Below are positions 37,170-45,343 of a stretch of DNA of 64,000 bases, piece by piece. Source of the DNA: DATAOG01 sp963798075 (GTDB lineage Bacteria; Pseudomonadota; Alphaproteobacteria; Geminicoccales; Geminicoccaceae); NCBI GenBank assembly GCA_963798075.1, contig CAWCRU010000036.1, forward strand, positions 62,001 through 126,000, given 5' to 3'. The first letter of the stretch is position 1, and the number at the start of each line of letters is the position of its first letter. The position numbers and the translations under genes are program-made. The notes below the pieces were generated by a model. It saw nothing but the letters and a program-made list of their open reading frames with translations. It was not told the DNA's origin and did not search any database.

Positions 37170-38096
37170 TCAGTCGGTGACCTCGGTCCAGGTCGTGTCG
37201 GGGTCGTAGGCATCGATCGCCGCCGCCAGCCGTGCGGTGTCGGGGCCGAGATCCTTTTCGAAGACCTCGCCCTGATGGTTGACCATGAAGGTCATGATGC
37301 CGGATTGGCCGTAGTCCGCCGGCCAGGCGATCAGCGCGAAGCCCGCGATCATGTTGCCGTTGATGACATAGTCGTAGGCGCCGCCGGGCGGGTTGGCGCC
37401 CTGCCGGGTCAGGATCCGGTAGTGGTAGCCGTTGAAGGCCTCGCCGACGTCGTGGGTCTCGACCGCGGCGGCGAGCAAGGGCCCGATCGGGCTCGGCTCC
37501 TCCTCGCCGGCCGACGGCCAATAGAGTCCGTCATGCTGGTCGGGCGAGCTGCGGATGTGCTGCGCGTATTCGAGCACCTGGTCGCCGTCGTGATCCTCGC
37601 TGGCGTACTCGTTCTGCGCTTCGACATAGGCACGCACGCTATCGATGGTGCTGAGCTCGTTGCGGCCGATCCGCCGGTTCAAGAGCTCCTCGATGCCGGC
37701 TTCGGTATCGAAGTGCCAGGTGCCGCCGCTCTCGACGATCGGGATCGGCAGCGGCGAGGCGCGCGCGCCGACGTAGACGACCCTGCGATCCTCGCCGTCG
37801 GGGCGCAGCTCGAGGCTCTGATCGGCGGCGGCAAGGAACTGCGCCTGCTCATCGTGGGCGGCATCACGGTCCTCGCCCAGGATCTGGTCCGCATACTGGG
37901 CGCCGAAGATGTCGAGGACCGCGGCATCGTCCTGGTGCTTCAGGGCCTCGAGCAAGGCCGCCATCGCCGCTTCCGGCGTATCGAAAGTCCGCTGCGCCTG
38001 GGCGCGACCGACTGCCGGTGCCAGGGTCCAGACCAGGGCGACCAGCGCGGCTGCCGCCATCAGGCGCAGACGCGTCGTGTGCTCTCGCGGCATCAT
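37170..38096 (-). CDS. DUF2950 family secreted protein
   Basis: 308 residues with an N-terminal signal peptide (LMAAAALVALVWTLAPAVG, cleavage near RAQAQ). The family is recognised from RTFDTPEAAMAALLEALKHQ at the mature start, NEYASEDHDGDQVLEYAQ, the GLYWPSA motif, GYHYRILTRQG and GEVFEKDLGPDT. Function is unknown. It is coupled by ATGA to the DUF3300 gene upstream; the two families commonly occur side by side in proteobacteria, suggesting a shared envelope role. Confidence 0.85.
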   Translation of the reverse strand: MMPREHTTRLRLMAAAALVALVWTLAPAVGRAQAQRTFDTPEAAMAALLEALKHQDDAAVLDIFGAQYADQILGEDRDAAHDEQAQFLAAADQSLELRPDGEDRRVVYVGARASPLPIPIVESGGTWHFDTEAGIEELLNRRIGRNELSTIDSVRAYVEAQNEYASEDHDGDQVLEYAQHIRSSPDQHDGLYWPSAGEEEPSPIGPLLAAAVETHDVGEAFNGYHYRILTRQGANPPGGAYDYVINGNMIAGFALIAWPADYGQSGIMTFMVNHQGEVFEKDLGPDTARLAAAIDAYDPDTTWTEVTD

Positions 38097-39736
38097 TTCC
38101 TCCCCCTGTGGCTCTGACTGCCGCGCTGCTTGCCGCGCGCGGCCGATTTGCCGCCGCCGCCGCTCCGCTGGGCGAACGCGCTGCCACCGCCGCCGCTGCG
38201 GCTCGACTTGATCTCGGTCTTGGCGCCGCTGCGGCTCTGGAGGCCGCGGCTGGAATCGCGCTTGGTCGCGCTCGCGCTCTTGCTGCCGCCAAACGCGCTC
38301 GCCGCCTGCGGCTGTCGCTGGTCGCCGGCCCGCGCGGTCGTCTTGCGGCTCGCGCTCGCCGGGCGAGGCTTGGCGCTGGCCGCTGGCTTGGCCTTCGCCT
38401 GGGCCTGGTTGACCCTGCCGGTCAGCTCTTTGCCGCCGGCCGACTGGCGGGTGGTCGTCGCGGCGGGCTTCCTCGCGCTGCTGGTGGCAAGGCCCGAGGG
38501 TCTGCTCCTGGTCGCGGGCGCCGCCGCCGTGCGCGACTGGTTCTGAGAGTACTTGCGGTTAAGCTCTTGCTTGGTCTGCTCGCGCTGCTCCTTGGCCCGC
38601 GCATCCCGCTTCAGCTTCTCGTTCTCGGCCCGGAGCTTGGGGTTGTCGCCGTCGCCGCCGCGACCGGCGCCTCGATTGATGGTGATGTTCGAGTCCTCGA
38701 TGTTGACGTTGCCGCGATTGATGCTGTCGCCGTTATTATGGTCGTGGTCATCATCGTCGTCGGCGATCGCCCAACCCACGAGGCCGCCGACCACGGCGCC
38801 GCCGGCGAAGGTGGCGGCGGTGCCGAGCCAGGACGGCGACGGATCCGAGTAGGTCATCGGAGGGGGCGGGTAGTACCCCGGGGCGGGGTACGCGGGCGCG
38901 CCTGCCGGCACCACCGCTTGCGCCTGTGGTGCCGGCGCCTGTTCTTCGACGGGCGCCGGCTCGGCCATGGGCTCGGCCGGCGCCGCCTCTTCGGCCGGCG
39001 CCGCCGTGGCCTCGGGCTCAGGGCTGGCCTCCGCGCCCACCTCCTCGGCCGTGGGCCCGGTCGCCTCGGCGCTGCTGTAGAGCGCCGTCAGCAAGGCCTC
39101 GGGGTCGTATTGCGGGATGAAGACGGCATTGGGATCGGTCGGCCTGATGCTGATGCCCTCGTCCGCCACGACCACGTTCATCTTGTCGTTGCTCTCGAGC
39201 CCGCCGACCGCGCGCATGAAGGCGCGCACGTCCTGGACCGCGTCCTGCACGCCCTCGAGCTGGTCGAGGACAGCATCCCCCAGCGTCTGGGTCCAGTCGA
39301 GATCGGCGTTCATGCTGTGGATCACGGTCGGATAGTTGAGCAGCCCGACCACGCTCTGGTCCCAGTCCGCATCCGGCGTCAGCGACGGATCCTCGGCATA
39401 GCGCGCCAGAAAGCGCTCCGCCTGGACGATGTCGAGCGGCACCAGCGACGCCTGGAGGGTGAGCACCAGCACCAGATCGGGGTAGAGCGCAATCGGCGCG
39501 ACCAGCGCCTGCAGCTCCTCGGGCGACAGCGCCCCCGCCGCCGGAGCGCTCGGTTCCTGCGGATCGACCGCGGGCGCCTCCTCGACGACTGCAGCCGTCG
39601 GCGCCGCCGCCTCGGCGGGCGCCTCCGGCGTCTCCTGCGCCCGTGCTGCGAGCGGGTCAAGAAAGAGCGCGATGGCGAACATGGCCGGGGCCGCCGTCAT
39701 CACGCGCCGACGGGCACGTCCCTCCTGCCACTTCAT
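38093..39736 (-). CDS. DUF3300 family envelope protein
   Basis: 547 residues. A signal peptide (MTAAPAMFAIALFLDPLAAR after a basic start, cleavage near RAQE), an Ala/Glu/Pro-rich stretch, then the DUF3300 domain (about 65-250) with LVAPIALYPDLVLVLTLQAS, DWDQSVVGLLNYPTVIHSMN and NAVFIPQYDPEALLTALY. An acidic Ala/Pro-rich segment, a Gly/Ala transmembrane-like helix (FAGGAVVGGLVGWAIA), a DDDDDHDHN cluster and Asn/Ile repeats follow. The last 180 residues are basic and Ser/Ala/Lys/Arg-rich. Function is unknown. Followed by DUF2950 with a 4-base overlap. Confidence 0.87.
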   Translation of the reverse strand: MKWQEGRARRRVMTAAPAMFAIALFLDPLAARAQETPEAPAEAAAPTAAVVEEAPAVDPQEPSAPAAGALSPEELQALVAPIALYPDLVLVLTLQASLVPLDIVQAERFLARYAEDPSLTPDADWDQSVVGLLNYPTVIHSMNADLDWTQTLGDAVLDQLEGVQDAVQDVRAFMRAVGGLESNDKMNVVVADEGISIRPTDPNAVFIPQYDPEALLTALYSSAEATGPTAEEVGAEASPEPEATAAPAEEAAPAEPMAEPAPVEEQAPAPQAQAVVPAGAPAYPAPGYYPPPPMTYSDPSPSWLGTAATFAGGAVVGGLVGWAIADDDDDHDHNNGDSINRGNVNIEDSNITINRGAGRGGDGDNPKLRAENEKLKRDARAKEQREQTKQELNRKYSQNQSRTAAAPATRSRPSGLATSSARKPAATTTRQSAGGKELTGRVNQAQAKAKPAASAKPRPASASRKTTARAGDQRQPQAASAFGGSKSASATKRDSSRGLQSRSGAKTEIKSSRSGGGGSAFAQRSGGGGKSAARGKQRGSQSHRGRK

Positions 39737-39883
39737 CGTGCATGCCCCCCTTGCAGGTTCATTGGACGCCCCCCACTACCGCCACTTCAGGTATCAGAAT
39801 GCAACCCCAATCAGCCAGATGGATCATTCGGCTGCGGCCTCACCTTCTTTGGTCCATGGACCTTGTCGTTCGTGCGCCGGCGG

Positions 39884-41116
39884 TCATAGCAGCAGGAGAC
39901 GCTTGGCGATCTTGAGCAGCTCCTTGATCGGCAGCTGAGTGGCGCCGGCGGCGACCAGCGGCAGCAGCGCGGCGCCGGCGACCGGCACGATCGCGGCCCG
40001 TGAGATCAGGTAGGTCGAGAGCTTCCCGGCCGCGGCATAGAGCTTGGCAGGATCCGGAACGTCGCCGGCGGCGGTCGCGTCGGCGTCGCTCGCGGCCCTT
40101 ACGTTGCTGCCGAGCAGGGCGCGCTCGACGGCGCGCTCATGGCGGGTGGCAAGGGCGCTGGCGGCAAGGATAGTGGCCTCCTTAAGGCGCTTCAGCGGCC
40201 CTGAGAACGCCAGCAGCGGCACCCCGAACAGGATCATCACGATGATCAGCCAGGCGGTCATCAGCTGGCCGTAGGCGGTCAGCGAGAGCCCGGTGCGCAG
40301 CAGGTGGTGCGCGATCGCGGCGCCGAGCACGCAGCCGAGCGCGAACACGAAAGCGGCGAACGCGTTCGGGTATTGACCGATGAAGGCGAGGCCACCGGCG
40401 CCGTCCGGATGGGTCGCAACCAGGCGCAGCTCGAGCCGCGCGAAATCGCGCAGCAGCAGGCCCCAGACCAGATGCCGCCACAGCCAGCGCAGCAACAGGA
40501 ACCAGAACAGCGGGCTGCTGACCAGGACGCACCACCAGCCGGCCGCTGTGAGCCGCGCCCCCGCGGGCCCGACGGTGGCGATCCAGGAGGACGTTTCGGC
40601 CGCCAGGAAGGGCTCGATGCCGGCGAGCGTGATCGCGTAGCCCGCGACCAGGCAAACCAGCTCCGCGAGCCATGCATTGCGCCGGCGCAGCGCGCGCGCC
40701 ACCGCCGCGGCCGCGTCCGGCATCGCCCCGGGGGCGAGCAGCGGCGCACGCGCGAACTGACCGAGGTGAACCCGGAGCCGCTCCTCGACCATGCGCTCCA
40801 TCAGCACGAAGATGCCGATCGCGATCACGAAGCGCGCCCAGGCGCCGAGGTCGAGCAGGAACGGCCGCCCCGTCGCCGGACCGGCCGCATGGCCCGCGAG
40901 CGCGCTCAGCAGCAGCGGCACGCCCCAGGCGAGACCGACCAGGATAGCCGCGCGCCGGCCGGCGTGCAGCGCCTGCTCGCGCAGCAGCCCCGCCCGTACC
41001 TGCAGTTCGTAGAACGGCCCGCCGCGCGCGATCGGGAAATCCCCGATCGGACGCGCACCGTCGCCGGCAGTTCCGGCCTGCGCTCCGCGGCGATTTGGGG
41101 TCGCGGCGCTCATCAT
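39884..41116 (-). CDS. Conserved-looking integral membrane protein, function unknown
   Basis: 410 residues with about six to eight hydrophobic segments: ILVGLAWGVPLLLSALAG near 60, ARFVIAIGIFVLMER, LVCLVAGYAITLAGIEPFL, WWCVLVSSPLFWFLLLRWLW, AFAAFVFALGCVLGAAIAHH, LMTAWLIIVMILFGVPLLAF, and a C-terminal helix (AAIVPVAGAALLPLVAAGAT) followed by LLKIAKRLLLL. I do not recognise a named family. It lies in the minus-strand envelope-stress run between AIM24 and DUF3300 genes. Confidence 0.75.
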   Translation of the reverse strand: MMSAATPNRRGAQAGTAGDGARPIGDFPIARGGPFYELQVRAGLLREQALHAGRRAAILVGLAWGVPLLLSALAGHAAGPATGRPFLLDLGAWARFVIAIGIFVLMERMVEERLRVHLGQFARAPLLAPGAMPDAAAAVARALRRRNAWLAELVCLVAGYAITLAGIEPFLAAETSSWIATVGPAGARLTAAGWWCVLVSSPLFWFLLLRWLWRHLVWGLLLRDFARLELRLVATHPDGAGGLAFIGQYPNAFAAFVFALGCVLGAAIAHHLLRTGLSLTAYGQLMTAWLIIVMILFGVPLLAFSGPLKRLKEATILAASALATRHERAVERALLGSNVRAASDADATAAGDVPDPAKLYAAAGKLSTYLISRAAIVPVAGAALLPLVAAGATQLPIKELLKIAKRLLLL

Positions 41117-41204
41117 AGCCCGGCCAAGTCAGGCCCCGCCCTCTGTCGTGTCATCTTGGCCATGGTCGCTTCCTCCTGCCCGGATCTGCTTGCCGACCAC
41201 CAGG

Positions 41205-41855
41205 TCAGCGCGCAATTCTCTCCATCACGTAGCGGTTCCAGTATGGCGTCCAGCACACGAGCGCCTTACCGGTGCCTTCGTAGACCCGCAACCGGGCCTC
41301 GCCGGCGAACAGCGACTGGATGAGCGTGGTGGCGCGGCGAAGGCGATAGTCGAGACCCTCGGTGCGCGCGAGCACGAGCTTGCCCTCGACCATCAAGCGC
41401 TCGTTCTTGAGCGTCACTTCCTCGACCGGTCCCGGGGAGTTGAGGACGACGCGGCCGTAACCGCTCAATTTGGTCTGGTAGTCGATGAACCCCTCGCCGG
41501 CCCAAAATGAGGTCCACACCCGCTCGCGGTGCAATCCCAGCTGCACACCGCCCTCGGACGCCCAATAGGCGCCGTTTTCCAGAATCCAGGACTGGCCGGC
41601 GACCTCGAACGGGTAGTAGCCACCGAGCGAGGATTCCAGGTTGATTGTTCCGGTACCGGTATATTTCGGGCGCACGAGGGCTTCGTTCGAGATCGCCGAC
41701 TTGAGCGCGCTGAGCGGCGACGGCGGCCTGGCCGTGATCCTGATGTTGCCCTGCATGTGCGAAAGCGCGCCCGCCTCGGCGCGCACGGTCTCGTTCTGGA
41801 TCTCGATCTGGACCCAGCGCATCCCCTGTAGCTCGCAGACCTTGAATTCGGCCAC
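41205..41855 (-). CDS. AIM24 family protein
   Basis: 216 residues, matching the AIM24/TIGR00266 beta-helical family in length and pattern: AEAGALSHMQGNIRI, TGTGTINLESSLGGYYPFEV, VWTSFWAGEGFIDYQTKLSG with GYGRVVL, and VWTS-type strand repeats. No signal peptide. The biochemical role is unknown. Its neighbours are membrane stress proteins (DUF4239, HdeD), and families of this type are frequent near TelA/SPFH stress genes. Confidence 0.82.
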   Translation of the reverse strand: MAEFKVCELQGMRWVQIEIQNETVRAEAGALSHMQGNIRITARPPSPLSALKSAISNEALVRPKYTGTGTINLESSLGGYYPFEVAGQSWILENGAYWASEGGVQLGLHRERVWTSFWAGEGFIDYQTKLSGYGRVVLNSPGPVEEVTLKNERLMVEGKLVLARTEGLDYRLRRATTLIQSLFAGEARLRVYEGTGKALVCWTPYWNRYVMERIAR

Positions 41856-41893
41856 CGGACATCACTCCCAGCGCGGCCCGGCAGAGCCCCGCG

Positions 41894-42691
41894 TCATGAC
41901 TGCTCGTCCCATTGCATCAGCGTGTCGTAGACCAGCTGATAGTTGGCGGGCGACACGCTGACTTCGCCCTTCATCGGATGGTCCATCGACGCGATCAGAA
42001 AGATCATCACGCCCAAAAAGAACGACACGATGCCTCCGAGCAGCATGTGCGTGAAGAAGCGCATGTCGAGCATCCAGATCAGCACGATGTTGATCAGGGC
42101 GCCAATCGCGACCGCATACCAAAGAACGCCGGGAATCGCGGTCTGAACCCCGGCCAGCCGATCTTGGCGCGCCGCGACAAATTCGTTGAAGTCCTGCAAA
42201 GTCTGACCATGCAGCAATTGCTCGCCAGGGGTATGCGGCTCGAACTTGAGGATGCTGAACTGGATCATGGTCAACCGGTTCGAGCCGCCCTTGTAGATCA
42301 CGCCGCGCCGGTGCGCCGGCCAGTCCTTGTAGATGACATAGAGCGTATAGTCGCGGAGCAGGCCCTGCACCTCGGAGCGCACCGGGTCGGGATAGCGCGC
42401 GGCGTCGCGGTAGAGGGAGGCCAGGTGCGAGGCTTCGGCAAAGACGTTCTTTCTCACATCGTCGAAGTTCTGGTAGGTGGCTACCGCCAGAAGGCCGAGC
42501 AGCAGGCCGTAGAACAGGCTGAAGCCGGCCGTCGCCTGGGCGACAAAGTCGTTGTTGCGCGGCTCGCGCCCCATCAGGAGGCGCAGGAACGGTTTGACGA
42601 AGATCAGCCCCAGCCAGGTCAGCCCGACGAAGAACAACGAGCAGTAGATCGCGAACTGGACGGTCGGAATCCGGTAAATCAGATCGGGCAT
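41894..42691 (-). CDS. DUF4239 (bestrophin-like) membrane protein
   Basis: 265 residues with two N-terminal hydrophobic segments (VQFAIYCSLFFVGLTWLGLI; AQATAGFSLFYGLLLGLLAV) and two C-terminal ones (LWYAVAIGALINIVLIWMLD; LLGGIVSFFLGVMIFLIAS). The family motif region GREPRNNDFVAQATAGFSLFYG and AEASHLASLYRDAA is clear. Likely a channel-like or sensory inner-membrane protein; function is not established. ATG 42691 is preferred over the upstream in-frame start at 42721. Confidence 0.8.
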   Translation of the reverse strand: MPDLIYRIPTVQFAIYCSLFFVGLTWLGLIFVKPFLRLLMGREPRNNDFVAQATAGFSLFYGLLLGLLAVATYQNFDDVRKNVFAEASHLASLYRDAARYPDPVRSEVQGLLRDYTLYVIYKDWPAHRRGVIYKGGSNRLTMIQFSILKFEPHTPGEQLLHGQTLQDFNEFVAARQDRLAGVQTAIPGVLWYAVAIGALINIVLIWMLDMRFFTHMLLGGIVSFFLGVMIFLIASMDHPMKGEVSVSPANYQLVYDTLMQWDEQS

Positions 42692-42791
42692 CGACGGCCA
42701 TCCCTCGTCATCCGGCGCCAACGCCCGCCTGCCAGCGATGACCGTGCGCCGGCGCTTCCACGATCGGGGACGTGAGGGGTGCGTTCCCGGA

Positions 42792-43343
42792 TCATCGGCG
42801 CTGCCGGACGAAGGTCGCCGCGCGGGCCTGAAGACGCTTCAAGCGCAGCGCCAGGAAGATCAGGAGCGCCGCCAACAGCAGCGCCGCCACCGCGATCACC
42901 CAGGAGATCGCCACGACCCCCGTGCCGGGCCAGATGATCAGGATCAGGCCCAAGATCGCCGCCACGCCGCCGATGGTCGTCATCACGCTGCGCTCGCCCT
43001 CGACGGCCGCCCTGCGGGCGACGACGATCTGGCTCACCCCGGTGACCAGAGCCCAGGCCCCGAACACCACCAGCAAGGTCCGGATCGAGCCGCCGGGCCA
43101 AAGCAGGAGCAGCGCGCCGACCGCGATGCCCACGAGCGCCTGCACGAGGTTGGCGCCACGCTCGGAGGTCCGAAACGCTCCGACCAGCCCGGCCACGCCG
43201 TCCGCCAGGCAGTAGAGACCGACCAGGCGGATCAGGATCGCCAGGCTGACGCTCGGCCAGATCAGCGCACCGAGGCCGAGCACCGCCGCCAGCACGCCAC
43301 GCAGCATGAAGGTCCACCACAGCTCGCCGAGCCGGGCCGTCAT
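42792..43343 (-). CDS. HdeD family acid-resistance membrane protein
   Basis: 183 residues with six regularly spaced hydrophobic segments (DUF308 repeat). It shows LRGVLAAVLGLGALIWP at the N terminus, the repeated ALLLLWPGGS and GLILIIWPGTG turns, and a basic C terminus (RLKRLQARAATFVRQRR). In E. coli HdeD protects against acid at high density. It lies downstream of a small secreted protein in a minus-strand run headed by a repeated double palindrome (43819-43843). Confidence 0.85.
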   Translation of the reverse strand: MTARLGELWWTFMLRGVLAAVLGLGALIWPSVSLAILIRLVGLYCLADGVAGLVGAFRTSERGANLVQALVGIAVGALLLLWPGGSIRTLLVVFGAWALVTGVSQIVVARRAAVEGERSVMTTIGGVAAILGLILIIWPGTGVVAISWVIAVAALLLAALLIFLALRLKRLQARAATFVRQRR

Positions 43344-43438
43344 GCCGGCCGCGAGGGGCCGCCTGCGGTCTTGATCCTCGCGCACTTCGTGCCCTCCCCG
43401 CCGAAGGGACCCTAGCCCGCATCGGTCGCCGTTTGCAC

Positions 43439-43645
43439 TCAAGAAATCGAAAGCGCGGCGGCGCCCACGGCGCACGTGCCGCCAAGAGGACCGGTCGCTT
43501 TGCCCACCCTGTCCCTGGCGGCCTTGGCGGCAGTGCAGTCGGGATCGACCGCATCCTGCGCCTCGTCGAGCGGGCCGGCGAGCGCCGGTCCGGCCAAGAC
43601 CAGCGTCACGGCGAGCAGAGCGGCCCGACTCGGCTGACAAGTCAT
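43439..43645 (-). CDS. Small secreted protein
   Basis: 68 residues beginning MTCQPSRAALLAVTLVLAG, a clear short signal peptide with cleavage near ALAG. The mature part of about 45 residues has two Cys (DPDCTAAKAARDRVGKATG and GGTCAVGAAA) that could form a disulfide. AAGGAC lies upstream. A 51-codon frame beginning at 43797 ends in an ATGA overlap with this start. It is unconvincing by composition, but would put a coupled leader 22 bases from the double palindrome. First recognisable gene of the minus-strand stress run. Confidence 0.5.
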   Translation of the reverse strand: MTCQPSRAALLAVTLVLAGPALAGPLDEAQDAVDPDCTAAKAARDRVGKATGPLGGTCAVGAAALSIS

Positions 43646-43818
43646 CGCGGGTGTCCTTCTCGGTCGCAACCTAGTCCTCCGCTCATGATCGAGGCGGCCA
43701 AAGCTCCGGAAAAAGGGGCGGGAGGATCGCCTCCCACCCAAGTCACGGGATCACCTGGCACAGCCACGGCTGGCAGCACAAGGCTATCTCTCTCCATGAA
43801 GCGTCGGACGGGAGATTT

Positions 43819-43843
43819 GCCAAGTAAGTTACGGTAAGCTTAC
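43819..43843 (-). promoter_or_regulatory. 25-bp double palindrome, copy A (faces the minus-strand stress genes)
   Basis: On the minus strand it reads GTAAGCTTAC, C, GTAACTTAC, TTGGC. It matches the copies at 44284 and 49995 without gaps. Two adjacent palindromic boxes with centres about one helical turn apart suggest cooperative binding of a dimeric regulator. It lies upstream of the small secreted protein, HdeD and downstream minus-strand genes. Confidence 0.6.
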
Positions 43844-44283
43844 GCGCCCGCCCCGAAAGCAGCGCCGTCTGCGACGTTGCGCTTCATCCTTGTTGCCCAG
43901 CTGGCCACAAATCGCTGCGAGGAGGACGGGCACCGAGACTTCGGATCGCAGGCCAGATCAAGGTCAGCACAACGACACTGGCGAGCATGAGGCCGCCCGG
44001 ACAGCGGACCCATGTCCCTGAAAGCGCCGCACAATGGCGCTGGCGGGTTGAGGACGGCCTCGTCGGCGCGGCCGCCATTCCGCCGCGAGCTGAAGGTCGC
44101 ACAGAGCCGCCCTTTGGACCTTGATCCGGACCGTGTGGTCCCGACCACCCCGAGGTAGTAGCGCTTCGAGCGTCCTATCTCGCCGCAGCGCGTCCGATGG
44201 ATGCCAAAGCGCACCGGGCGCTTCCCCAGTCGCCGCATCTCGTCGCCATCGCCAGCCCTGGTCCCGACCGGCGATCGGGCCAC
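43844..44283. other. 440-bp region between divergent motif copies, no supported gene
   Basis: It separates motif copy A (minus) from copy B (plus). A 147-codon minus-strand frame (43840-44283) fills it, but its composition (runs of Arg, Ser and Cys, with no hydrophobic pattern) looks like noise, and it overlaps copy A. No other gene, hairpin or repeat was recognised. Confidence 0.4.
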
Positions 44284-44308
44284 GTAAGCTTACAGTAAGA
44301 TACTTGCC
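44284..44308 (+). promoter_or_regulatory. 25-bp double palindrome, copy B
   Basis: Reads GTAAGCTTAC, A, GTAAGATAC, TTGCC. It ends 57 bases before the ATG of the OprI-like lipoprotein. The terminal TTGCCG could serve as a -35 element, which would place the palindromes where a regulator controls polymerase. No convincing -10 was found. Confidence 0.65.
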
Positions 44309-44365
44309 GAGTTGCGGGCTACCGCTGATCGAGAGCAGGATCCACGTCGAACAAGGGGGGAAACC

Positions 44366-44617
44366 ATGTCAACGACGGGAACTTTGCGGGTCGGCCTGAC
44401 GATCGTTGCGGCGCTGATCATGCTCAGCGCCTGCCAGGCCACGAATCCAGACGATCTCAGTCAGCTCCAGAGCGAGGTGGCAAGCCTGCGCGCCCAGGTC
44501 GAGGCCGACGAGACCAAGGCCGCTGACGCCCAAGCGGCGGCGGCCCATTGCACCGACATCTGCCAGGCGACCCAGGAAAAGTCGGAACGGATGTATGAGC
44601 AGAGCCTGCGCAAGTAG
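44366..44617 (+). CDS. OprI/Lpp-like outer-membrane lipoprotein
   Basis: 83 residues with a lipoprotein signal peptide ending in lipobox LSAC, so Cys23 would be lipidated. The mature part is an Ala-rich heptad-repeat helix (LSQLQSEVASLRAQVEADET) ending RMYEQSLRK. A C-terminal Lys is the residue that Braun-type lipoproteins attach to peptidoglycan. An unusual feature is a second pair of cysteines (Cys62 and Cys66, HCTDIC) within the helix. AAGGGGGGAAACC precedes the ATG. It is the first gene downstream of motif copy B. Confidence 0.7.
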   Translation: MSTTGTLRVGLTIVAALIMLSACQATNPDDLSQLQSEVASLRAQVEADETKAADAQAAAAHCTDICQATQEKSERMYEQSLRK

Positions 44618-44793
44618 CAGCCGCCGCCACTGACCGGCTCGGGGAGAAGATGCTTGATTTGGCGCGGCATCTCCCCCGACCGGCATCCGGCTTTGGCAGG
44701 GCGTGCGTACAAGCGTGGTGAGCCCGACGATGAAAGCACGCGACGCCGCGCGAGCGGCAACGGACCGGACACCATTCGCGGGGGCGCCCGCAG

Positions 44794-45186
44794 ATGTCCC
44801 GGCCGACGACCCGGGCCGTTCGGCCGAGGAGGCGGCGCGCTCAAGCTTCGGACGTGGACCGCCACGTCGGGGCCCGCATCAGGATGCGGCGCATCCTGCT
44901 CGGACTGAGCCAGCACCAATTGGCGGATGTGATCGGCGTCACCTACCAGCAACAGCACAAATACGAACGCGGCATCAATCGGATCTCGGCCGGCCGGCTG
45001 GCCGCGATCGCACGAGCGCTCGGCGTCGGCGTCGAATGCTTCTTCGTCGGACTCGACGGGCCGGCCTCAGATGAGTACGACATGACGCTCGAGCTGATGC
45101 GGGCTTTCGTCGAGATCGGCGAGGAACGCTATCAAAAAGTCATCTGTCGGCTGGCCCGGGTGCTGGCCGACGAAGCTGCGGCATGA
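44794..45186 (+). CDS. XRE-family transcriptional regulator
   Basis: 130 residues. After a basic start, a helix-turn-helix domain of the common alphaproteobacterial type: VGARIRMRRILLGLSQHQLA, then VIGVTYQQQHKYERGINRIS and LAAIARALGVGVECFF. A helical C-terminal tail of about 50 residues (LMRAFVEIGEERYQKVICRL) may dimerise. It stands between motif copies B and C in the stress block and is a natural candidate for their regulator, though no evidence links them except position. A 176-bp gap separates it from the lipoprotein gene. Confidence 0.82.
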   Translation: MSRPTTRAVRPRRRRAQASDVDRHVGARIRMRRILLGLSQHQLADVIGVTYQQQHKYERGINRISAGRLAAIARALGVGVECFFVGLDGPASDEYDMTLELMRAFVEIGEERYQKVICRLARVLADEAAA

Positions 45187-45228
45187 ACGAGGCCGGATTC
45201 TCCCCTTGCTGCTGCGATCGGAGGTAGC

Positions 45229-45315
45229 ATGTCACCGCGGATGCGCTCCGGGCTGGGCGTGGCGCTGCTGGTGCTGGTGCTGGTGATCATCACGGTGCGG
45301 GCGTGGTTGACATGA
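45229..45315 (+). CDS. 28-residue single-span membrane peptide
   Basis: ATG 45229 follows GATCGGAGGTAGC, an excellent ribosome site. The frame encodes MSPRMRSGLG, then VALLVLVLVIITV, then RAWLT and TGA at 45313-45315. This is a basic N terminus, one 14-15 residue hydrophobic helix and a short polar tail, typical of small bacterial membrane proteins that bind larger partners. It lies between the XRE gene and the XpaC-like membrane protein, 28 bases before the latter. Confidence 0.6.
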   Translation: MSPRMRSGLGVALLVLVLVIITVRAWLT

Positions 45316-45343
45316 CCACGCGCTGACGAGACCGAGGGACCTT

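Noticed and set aside
43840..44283. 147-codon minus-strand ORF in the divergent gap
   Set aside because: Arg/Ser/Cys-rich without hydrophobic core or family resemblance. Its end lies on double-palindrome copy A and its start next to copy B.
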